Origin: Archangium_A sp035910535
Lineage (GTDB): Bacteria > Myxococcota > Myxococcia > Myxococcales > Myxococcaceae
Length of the DNA: 64,000 nucleotides
Assembly (NCBI GenBank): GCA_035910535.1
Contig: JAMHXF010000062.1
Span: forward strand, 1 to 64,000
Reading direction: 5' to 3'
The notes beneath the pieces were generated by a model. That model was not told the origin of the DNA and ran no database searches. It saw nothing but the letters and a program-made list of their open reading frames with translations. The translations under genes and the position numbers were made by a program. Within the stretch, counting starts at the first letter, position 1; every line of letters begins with the position of its first letter. This document shows, one piece after another, positions 17,622-25,415 of this stretch.

Positions 17622-18770
17622 TTAGGTGAATCGACTGCCACCGTCACGCGCGAGCCGAATGGCATCGGCGACGGCGAGCGCGTCTTTCGTCTCGGCCACG
17701 TCGTGTACGCGCACCACGTCGGCGCCGCCTTGCGCTGCGACGATCGCCGCGGCGACCGCGCTGACGACGACGCGCTCTCCGGGCGGCTTGCCTCCGGCGA
17801 TCGCCCCGAGGAAGCCCTTTCGACTCACGCCGACCAACACCGGCACGCCGAGCAGCCGCAGATCGCTCGATCGTCGCAGCAGGAACAGGTTGTGGTCGGC
17901 CGTCTTTCCGAAGCCGATGCCGGGGTCGACCCACAGCCGGCTGCGCGGCACGCCGCGTCGCTCCGCCCGACGGAGCGCTTCTTCGAGAACATCGAGCACC
18001 TCGAGCGTCACGTCTTCGTAGCGAGGCGACTGCTGCATCGTGCGCGGCTCGCCCTGCATGTGCATCACGCACGCGCTCGCGCCCGTCTCGGCCAGCACGT
18101 CGATCATCGCGTCGTCACGAAGGCCGCTGACGTCGTTGATCAGCGCAGCACCAGCAGCGACGGCGCGCCGCGCCACACCCGGCTTCATGGTGTCGACGGA
18201 GATCGGAACCCCGCAGCCGCGGAGCCCTTCGATCACCGGCACGACCCGTCGCGCCTCTTCGTCTTCGTCGACCGGAACAGCCCCCGGCCGCGTCGACTCT
18301 CCGCCGACGTCGAGCAGATCGGCGCCCGCTTTCACCAGCGAGAGCCCGTGCTCGATGGCCGCCGCAGTCGTGTCGTGCGCGCCACCGTCGCTGAACGAAT
18401 CAGGCGTGACGTTCACGATGCCCATGATGCGCGTGCGAGCGCCCCACTCGAACCCGAGCGACGCTTCGGGGGCCGCCAGCAGCAAACGCTCCAGCGCCAC
18501 CGAGAGCGCAGACGATGACCCGAGTCGTTCACACCAGGTTTCGATGGCGAGCTTCGAGTACTGAAGCACCGCCGCGTCACCCGAGCCGCCAACCCACGCG
18601 GCATCGACGACCTCAGCGAGCAGCTCACGATCCACAACTGCGAGGCCAGTCACCAGCGCGTACGACTCACGACCGGCCTCGAGCAGCTGCACGGCCTGGG
18701 GAGGTAACCCAGACCGTGCCCACAGCGCAGCGGACGACGCCGCGAGTCGCAGCGGCCTCGCCCAGATCAT
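17622..18770 (-). CDS. folP: Dihydropteroate synthase with N-terminal extension
   Basis: Joins p-aminobenzoate to dihydropterin pyrophosphate in folate synthesis; target of sulfonamides. The C-terminal 265 residues carry all signatures: GIVNVTPDSFSDGG, DVGGESTRPGA, the NDVSGL block, VDPGIGFGKTADHN and GVSRKGFLGAI. About 110 residues precede them (starting MIWARPLRLAASSAA), where the usual enzyme begins almost directly. The extension is helical, holds no recognised domain and continues in frame without another strong start. The 4-bp gap after ftsH shows it belongs to the tilS-ftsH-folP-glmM run. Confidence 0.94.
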   Translation of the reverse strand: MIWARPLRLAASSAALWARSGLPPQAVQLLEAGRESYALVTGLAVVDRELLAEVVDAAWVGGSGDAAVLQYSKLAIETWCERLGSSSALSVALERLLLAAPEASLGFEWGARTRIMGIVNVTPDSFSDGGAHDTTAAAIEHGLSLVKAGADLLDVGGESTRPGAVPVDEDEEARRVVPVIEGLRGCGVPISVDTMKPGVARRAVAAGAALINDVSGLRDDAMIDVLAETGASACVMHMQGEPRTMQQSPRYEDVTLEVLDVLEEALRRAERRGVPRSRLWVDPGIGFGKTADHNLFLLRRSSDLRLLGVPVLVGVSRKGFLGAIAGGKPPGERVVVSAVAAAIVAAQGGADVVRVHDVAETKDALAVADAIRLARDGGSRFT

Positions 18771-18774
18771 CGAG

Positions 18775-20694
<1,920 letters not shown>

Positions 20695-20741
20695 GGTTCG
20701 AAACCCTTTCCGTTTGCGACTGACTCGCACCTTCTAACGCA

Positions 20742-21743
20742 TCAATCCCCCGAGCGCCCGTGCGTTCCGGATGAAGTTGCATGAAGTCGGGCAGGAGCCG
20801 CCGTCACCCTCGCCCGCCCGTCTGTGCAGGCGAGCAGCCGATCGCCCGGCAACGTCGCCACCGAGCGCGCTTTCACGGCCCGCAACACGTCGTCGATCAA
20901 CTCCGCGTCGAGCTCGATCGCCTGCGCCGCGAGCCACAGCGCGATGACCCGTCGCGCGATGGGCCGCGTCAGCGCCGTGAGCGACGCGCCCTCGAGGCTG
21001 CCGTCGGCCCACGACACACGGTTCAACGCCGCGCGCGCCTGGGCCGCGAGCTCTTCGTCATCTTCCGCCGCGTGCGCCGCGAACCGCGTCAACGCCCGCT
21101 CGACACCGGGGCCCGCTGCATTCACGAGCGTCGGCAACACCTCTCGACGAATGCGCACGCGAAGAAACCGGGGGTCGTCATTCATCGCATCGCGAGCGAC
21201 CTCGAGGTTCCGCGCGGCGACATAGGCTTCGACGTCGCCACGGGTCAGCGACAGCATCGGCCGAAGCACACGGTCTTCGCGCGCCTCTGCGATCGACGCC
21301 GCGCCGCTCAACGCCGAGCCGCGCGACAGCCGCATCAAGACCGTCTCGGACTGGTCGCTCGCCGTGTGCGCCGTGGCGATCGCGTCGAGGCCACGCTGCA
21401 CCCGGAGCCGCTCGAGCGCCGAGTACCTCGCGGCACGCGCCGCCGCCTCGACACCTGAACCGCTCACCGGGGCGATCAACACGTGGTGCGCCACGCCCAA
21501 CGACGCCGCCAGCGTCGCCACCAGTGACACTTCATCTTTCGACTCCGGGCGGAGCGAATGATCGACCGTCGCGACCTCGAACCGCAGCCCTGCGATCCGC
21601 GCCGTCCCTGACAACAACGTCATGCTGTCGGCTCCACCTGACACCGCGAGCAGCACCCCGCATTCGGAGGGGAGCAGTCGACGCCACGCGCGCCGGAGGC
21701 CCTCTTCAACTCGTTGAACCGCCTGATTTTTCTGCAAATCCAT
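20742..21743 (-). CDS. tilS: tRNA(Ile)-lysidine synthase
   Basis: Modifies C34 of tRNA-Ile(CAU) to lysidine so that it reads AUA. 333 residues. The PP-loop motif LLAVSGGADSMTLL (about residues 29-42) and ATVDHSLRPES define the N-terminal ATP pyrophosphatase domain; HTASDQSETVLMRL and RDAMNDDPRFLRVRIR follow. The length suggests a short C-terminal domain compared with the E. coli enzyme (432). It is the first gene of the eight-gene minus-strand run, 47 bp ahead of ftsH. The ATG at 21743 lacks a clear ribosome site. The promoter of the divergent RNA gene lies 28 bp upstream of its start. Confidence 0.95.
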   Translation of the reverse strand: MDLQKNQAVQRVEEGLRRAWRRLLPSECGVLLAVSGGADSMTLLSGTARIAGLRFEVATVDHSLRPESKDEVSLVATLAASLGVAHHVLIAPVSGSGVEAAARAARYSALERLRVQRGLDAIATAHTASDQSETVLMRLSRGSALSGAASIAEAREDRVLRPMLSLTRGDVEAYVAARNLEVARDAMNDDPRFLRVRIRREVLPTLVNAAGPGVERALTRFAAHAAEDDEELAAQARAALNRVSWADGSLEGASLTALTRPIARRVIALWLAAQAIELDAELIDDVLRAVKARSVATLPGDRLLACTDGRARVTAAPARLHATSSGTHGRSGD

Positions 21744-21770
21744 GCGGCTGACTTTTCGCTTGACGACGGG

Positions 21771-21799
21771 TTGCCGTGGTGCAGGTCGACCCTTATGAT
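21771..21799 (+). promoter_or_regulatory. Strong sigma-70-type promoter for the 21.8 kb RNA gene
   Basis: The -35 box TTGCCG (21771-21776), a 17-bp spacer and the -10 box TATGAT (21794-21799) face right, away from tilS. This predicts initiation near 21806. It is one of the best-matching promoters in the window. No plus-strand protein gene of normal size follows it. Confidence 0.7.
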
Positions 21800-21805
21800 T
21801 GTGAC

Positions 21806-21971
21806 ATCGAGCGCGGTCCGGGGAATGCAGCACGCGACCCGAACCTTCGTTCACAAGTTCGACGTTGGACCCTGGGGTTCCCCCTCCCCTCCAGGGTTCA
21901 CGGGATCGGGTCGGTTCGCCGGCCCGTCCCTCTTTTAGGGCGCTCCGGTTGTACGGAGCGCCCGTTTTTTT
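21806..21971 (+). ncRNA. Candidate structured small RNA, about 165 nt, unassigned family
   Basis: The unit lies between tilS (minus) and a lipoprotein gene (minus) and is bounded by a promoter and an intrinsic terminator, both on the plus strand. Internal pairing is visible: CGACCCGA (21835-21842) with TCGGGTCG (21906-21913), enclosing the hairpin ACCCTGG (21869-21875) / CCAGGGT (21891-21897). The 15-nt hairpin loop contains CCCCCTCCCC, complementary to purine-rich ribosome-binding sites. I could not match it to 4.5S/SRP, tmRNA, RNase P or 6S from memory. An alternative is a 37-codon ORF from ATG 21825 to TAG 21936-21938, but its GC3 is lower than that of neighbouring genes. The exact 5' end is inferred. 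Confidence 0.6.
21938..21971 (+). terminator. Rho-independent terminator of the RNA gene
   Basis: Perfect 10-bp stem GGGCGCTCCG (21938-21947) / CGGAGCGCCC (21954-21963), 6-nt loop GTTGTA, then G and seven T (21965-21971). The T run is on the plus strand only; read on the minus strand the stem is followed by TAAAAG, so it does not serve the minus-strand genes well. The T tract runs into the stop codon of the convergent lipoprotein gene. Confidence 0.9.
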
Positions 21972-24021
21972 ACTGCTGCCCGTACCAGTCGACGGCGCCC
22001 TGCGTGACGTTCGGGCTGCAGGCGAGGCTGCCACCCGGTGCGCGGCGGCCGAACCTGGCGACGGACGGCGTGATGTTGCCGCCCGTTTCGCCGATGACCC
22101 GAACCACCGGTGGTGGCGTTCCGCCGTCAGGCAACGAGCCCCGGAGGTCGCGACCGGGCCAGTCGATGTCGGCCACGTGCCACACGTTGCAGGGAGCGCC
22201 CAGCAAGACCTCCGCCGGAGGGAGCGGGATCTCTCGTGCGGGCGTCGGACTTCCATAGAAGTAGAGCTTCACCACCGGCTTCGGCGCCGGGTAGCACTTG
22301 CCGGAACCCTGCGCGACGCCGCCGTCGGTCGGCACGTCGGCGACGCAGCGCTGCTGGGCCGGGCAACTGCACGACTCGCCGTCTGTGCAGCCCGGCGTGC
22401 CGTCGACGACACATGCGGCCGGCGTCATCGGCATGCGGCTGTCTTCGAAGTAGTGCACCAGCACCGGGTACGTGCAGCCGGCGTCGCACGTGGCGTCGTT
22501 TTCTGGCTCGTTGAGGGAGATGTTCTCGAGCAGTTGGCCATCACCCCGGTCGTCGAGGTTGAGGCGCGGATCGTCGTCGGTGCCCGGCTCGCCCCAGTTG
22601 AAGTCGAAGCCTGCGTTCGCGCTGCGCACGGTGTTGGCGAAGCCGTTGATGTCGCCAGCCGTCTTGTTGGCCGCGCCGGCGTTGAAGAACGAGAACGTGC
22701 CGGTGAAAGCGTCTCCACCGGTCACCGCGCTCGGCCGCACGAGGTGGAGATCGAGATCGACGCCAGAGAAGCCGGGCCACTCGAGCTGCACCACGAGATC
22801 TTGCTTCACCGCTGCGACGAACTGCAGCGCCGTGGTGCGCGTACTGCCGCGCGTGTCGGTGACCGAGAGCTCCACGGCGTAGCTGCCGGTGCGCGTCGCG
22901 CGAAACTGAACCTGCTCCGTCGCCCCCAGCGGCACGTTGACGGGGCCCGTGGGGTCGCGCGTCAACCGCCAGAGGTACGTGAGCCCCGCGCGGCCGTCTT
23001 CAGGGTCTGTCGAACACTTCGTGAGATCGGTCGAGTCGCTCGTCGCCGAGAACACCACCAGCTCGCCGGGGCGCACGTCGCGGCGCAGCGAGAGATCGAC
23101 GCCGCCCGTCGGAGGATTCACCAACGTCAGCCACTCCGCTGCGGTGCCGTAGTCGCGCGGCGTCGAGCCGATGTCTTGAGGAATGACGCGAACCAGGTTC
23201 GCGCACACCAGCGGGGGCTCATTGGGCCGCAGCGAGCCCTGCAGCGCGACCGTCACCGAGGGCGTCGCCGGGTCGTCAGAGGTGATCGTCACGGTGCCCG
23301 CGTAGGTCGTCTGGTTCTCATTCGTGGGGATGAAGCGCAGCGGCAGGTTGAAGCCCTCCGCCGCGCCGAGCGTCACGCCGCCATCGGGAAAGGTCATGTT
23401 GCCGGCGATGCTGAAGGCCGTCGCGTCGGCCCCTCCGAAAGAGAATGAATCGACGTGCAGCGCGACGGCGCCTTCGTTGACGACCACCAACGTCGGCAAC
23501 TTCGTCGGGTCGGGGGCAACGGGCCTCGACAACGGCTCCTGGCCGAAGTCGATCGACGGAGGCGTCACCGCGACGGTTCCAACGCAGCCTCGCGACGTGG
23601 GGCAATCAGGCGTGACGACGAACTTCGGCTCAGCGCCCTCGCCTGCCAGCGCGACGCGAATCGTGGGCCGCTCGGCGTCGTTGCTGCTGAGCACCAGCGA
23701 GGCGGCGAAGGCCGCTTCGGCTGGCGGCGTGAAGGTGATGCGCAGCGTCTCCGAGCCCTGCGCGGCGATCGACATGGGCGCGGTGCCGAGGCGAAATGCC
23801 GCAGCGGCGCCTCCTTCGACGGTGATCGACGAGAACGAGACGGACGTGCGTGTCAGCGACTCCAACTTCACCGTCAGCTGCTTCGCTTCGCCGACCTTCA
23901 CCTGGCCGAAATCGAGCCCCGCCGGCGTTACGCCCAGGGAAGGGTTCACCTGCATCACGTCAGGGCCGCATTTGCAGGCCGCGACGCTCAAGAGCACGGA
24001 GGCCGCCACGAAGAAGCGCAT
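21970..24021 (-). CDS. Large lipoprotein with choice-of-anchor-D-type beta domains
   Basis: 683 residues. The signal MRFFVAASVLLSVAACKCG has a VAAC lipobox. Two immunoglobulin-like, HYDIN/anchor-D type repeats follow (VTPAGLDFGQVKVGEA... and VTPPSIDFGQEPLSR..., each ending in ITFTPP- or LRFIPT-like strands), then a PKD-like region (PEDGRAGLTYLWRL...GSYAVELSVTD). A C-terminal domain (about 380-683) rich in Asp, Asn and Cys follows, starting near LVVQLEWPGFSGVDLDLHLVRP. Such proteins are usually surface or periplasmic; the function is unknown. The promoter region at 24022-24140 is shared with the divergent small genes. Confidence 0.75.
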   Translation of the reverse strand: MRFFVAASVLLSVAACKCGPDVMQVNPSLGVTPAGLDFGQVKVGEAKQLTVKLESLTRTSVSFSSITVEGGAAAAFRLGTAPMSIAAQGSETLRITFTPPAEAAFAASLVLSSNDAERPTIRVALAGEGAEPKFVVTPDCPTSRGCVGTVAVTPPSIDFGQEPLSRPVAPDPTKLPTLVVVNEGAVALHVDSFSFGGADATAFSIAGNMTFPDGGVTLGAAEGFNLPLRFIPTNENQTTYAGTVTITSDDPATPSVTVALQGSLRPNEPPLVCANLVRVIPQDIGSTPRDYGTAAEWLTLVNPPTGGVDLSLRRDVRPGELVVFSATSDSTDLTKCSTDPEDGRAGLTYLWRLTRDPTGPVNVPLGATEQVQFRATRTGSYAVELSVTDTRGSTRTTALQFVAAVKQDLVVQLEWPGFSGVDLDLHLVRPSAVTGGDAFTGTFSFFNAGAANKTAGDINGFANTVRSANAGFDFNWGEPGTDDDPRLNLDDRGDGQLLENISLNEPENDATCDAGCTYPVLVHYFEDSRMPMTPAACVVDGTPGCTDGESCSCPAQQRCVADVPTDGGVAQGSGKCYPAPKPVVKLYFYGSPTPAREIPLPPAEVLLGAPCNVWHVADIDWPGRDLRGSLPDGGTPPPVVRVIGETGGNITPSVARFGRRAPGGSLACSPNVTQGAVDWYGQQ

Positions 24022-24033
24022 GGCGCCGCTTCT

Positions 24034-24052
24034 ACAGTGTGTCGCGCACTGT
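24034..24052. promoter_or_regulatory. Inverted repeat ahead of the anchor-D lipoprotein gene
   Basis: ACAGTG (24034-24039) and CACTGT (24047-24052) form a perfect 6-bp inverted repeat with a 7-bp spacer, 13 bp upstream of the lipoprotein start. It could be an operator or a leader hairpin. No regulator family is assigned. Confidence 0.3.
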
Positions 24053-24072
24053 GCGCACGCGAGGGGAAATGG

Positions 24073-24101
24073 TTGATTCACGGGAACTTCTGTCGGATAA
24101 C
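24073..24101 (+). promoter_or_regulatory. Promoter of the tandem TIGR04563-type genes
   Basis: -35 TTGATT (24073-24078), 17-bp spacer, -10 GATAAC (24096-24101). Initiation near 24108 would give a leader of about 33 nt that includes the ribosome site CCGGAG ahead of ATG 24141. A GGAACTT at 24083-24089 could alternatively be an ECF-sigma -35 box, with a weaker match downstream. Confidence 0.45.
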
Positions 24102-24140
24102 TCCTCCAGTTTCCCACTCTTTTTCCCGGAGACGTCACAC

Positions 24141-24341
24141 ATGTCTGGCACCGACAAGCGCAAGCAATCGCTCTACTTCCCCGAGGAGATGCTCAAGGAA
24201 ATCCAGGAAGAAGCGAACCGTCAGGATCGCTCGCTTTCGTGGGTTGTTCAGCAGGCCTGGAAGATCGCCCGCGAGCGCATCAAGTCGTTCCCCGCGGTCA
24301 ATGACGTCGCCGGCGCGCCGGACCCGCGCGAGGACCGCTGA
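24141..24341 (+). CDS. Small RHH-like protein, TIGR04563 type, copy 1
   Basis: 66 residues beginning MSGTDKRKQSLYFPEEML. The core KQSLYFPEEMLKEI-QEEANRQDRSLSWVVQQAWKIA matches a short myxobacterial family I recall as TIGR04563. The pattern, a basic beta strand followed by two helices, is that of ribbon-helix-helix proteins, so DNA binding is plausible but unproven. ATG 24141 has CCGGAG 10 bases upstream. Its stop is followed directly by the start of a paralogue, without a spacer. Confidence 0.8.
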   Translation: MSGTDKRKQSLYFPEEMLKEIQEEANRQDRSLSWVVQQAWKIARERIKSFPAVNDVAGAPDPREDR

Positions 24342-24551
24342 ATGTCCACCACCGATCATCGCAAGCAGTCGCTCTATTTCCCTGAGGAAATGCTCAAGGA
24401 GATCGAGCACGAGTCGCACCGGCAGGACCGGTCGCTCTCGTGGATCGTTCAGCAGGCGTGGAAAATCGGCCGCGCCGATCTGAAGCGCATGCCCTCGCCC
24501 AACGACGTGCTCGACGCCGCTGCGGCGCAGTCGTCGTCGCAGCAGGGCTGA
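24342..24551 (+). CDS. Small RHH-like protein, TIGR04563 type, copy 2
   Basis: 69 residues, a tandem paralogue of the preceding gene: HRKQSLYFPEEMLKEIEHESHRQDRSLSWIVQQAWKIG is nearly identical in the core, while the C-terminal tails differ (this one ends in QSSSQQG). ATG 24342 abuts the TGA of copy 1. If both form dimers, homo- and heterodimers are possible, which would give a simple way of widening DNA specificity; this is inference. The convergent nucleotidase-like gene ends 30 bp downstream. Confidence 0.8.
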   Translation: MSTTDHRKQSLYFPEEMLKEIEHESHRQDRSLSWIVQQAWKIGRADLKRMPSPNDVLDAAAAQSSSQQG

Positions 24552-24581
24552 CAAGTCGTTTTCTGCAACACCCCGCTTCGG

Positions 24582-25415
24582 TCAGTTCGACGGGCGGGTC
24601 GGCACCGAGCAGTTCATGAAGGTGATTCGGCCCGCCTCGACTCTGAAGCCCTGCTCGACCGTCTTGTTGAAGTCGCTCTGCTTCAAGTAGGCCGCGACGA
24701 TGTTCGAGTCGATGCCGCCGAAGCGTTGAGCATTCGCGAGGCTCCGCGTCGGGTCGTCACCCTTCCCCGTCAGCATCGTGTAGCCGTCGCCACCGGCGAT
24801 GATGAAGCTCGAGCTGGCGACGCGGAACTTCTTCTGATCGATGGCGCGTCCTGGCCGCTGCAGCAGCTCACCATTCACGCGGAGTGACGTGACGCGCGAG
24901 AGCGCGGGCTGCGCGCAGTCGATGGTCATCGAGACCTCCTTCGAGACGTGAAGAAACGAGCCCGCCGGTGAAGCGATGGGTGACGGCGAGGCGAAGAGCC
25001 GCTCGGCCGAGTGCTCGAACATGTCGACGATCTCCTTCTCGGAGAGATCGACCGCCTGCACCGGGTTCTCGAAGAGCATGATCTCGTGCAGCACACCGTT
25101 CGAGAGCGGGCCTTCACGAATGATGTTGCGCGTAATGCACAGGCCTTCAGCGCGAATGGCGCCACCGTTGACGACCGCGAAGGTCACCGGGCGATCGGTC
25201 TCTTTGAAGACCCAGGTGAAGGCGTCGGCGGCCTGCTGGGCGATGGCGTTGTTGCCGTGCCGCGCGTTCGGTCGGTCGAGGAACAGCTCGGTGCCGCTGG
25301 CGATGAAGGCCACGCGCTCGCTCGGGTTGTCGACGAGCGGCTGACATTGGTCGTTGTAAGCGACGCAGGCGGAGCCGAGCGCGGCGACGATGAAGAGAGT
25401 CAGCGTACGCATCAT
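24582..25415 (-). CDS. Lipoprotein with isolated 5'-nucleotidase C-terminal domain
   Basis: 277 residues. The signal MMRTLTLFIVAALGSACVAYN ends in a plausible lipobox (GSAC). The mature part matches the substrate-binding C-terminal domain of UshA-type 5'-nucleotidases: VVNGGAIRAEG, a GPLSNGVLHEIMLFENPV stretch, and the FIIAGGDGYTML loop whose aromatic and Gly-Gly-Asp residues hold the nucleotide base. The N-terminal metallophosphatase domain is absent, so catalysis is unlikely. The ATG at 25415 overlaps the stop of the TonB-receptor gene (ATGA), linking it to outer-membrane uptake. Confidence 0.8.
   Translation of the reverse strand: MMRTLTLFIVAALGSACVAYNDQCQPLVDNPSERVAFIASGTELFLDRPNARHGNNAIAQQAADAFTWVFKETDRPVTFAVVNGGAIRAEGLCITRNIIREGPLSNGVLHEIMLFENPVQAVDLSEKEIVDMFEHSAERLFASPSPIASPAGSFLHVSKEVSMTIDCAQPALSRVTSLRVNGELLQRPGRAIDQKKFRVASSSFIIAGGDGYTMLTGKGDDPTRSLANAQRFGGIDSNIVAAYLKQSDFNKTVEQGFRVEAGRITFMNCSVPTRPSN

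Noticed and set aside
21811..21850. Resemblance of GGTCCGGGGAATGCAGCA to the SRP RNA tip (GGTCCGGAAGGAAGCAGC)
   Set aside because: The GGAA tetraloop and the second GGAAG block are not in the right order and the flanking helix does not form, so 4.5S RNA is not supported.
21744..22256. 170-codon upstream extension of the tilS frame
   Set aside because: It is Arg/Ser/Gly-rich without family similarity, and it would run through the RNA gene, its terminator and the 3' end of the anchor-D lipoprotein gene. TilS begins at ATG 21743.
24083..24110. ECF-sigma promoter (GGAACTT) ahead of the TIGR04563-type genes
   Set aside because: The downstream half is weak, and an overlapping sigma-70 match (TTGATT-N17-GATAAC) explains the region better. 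Kept only as an alternative.
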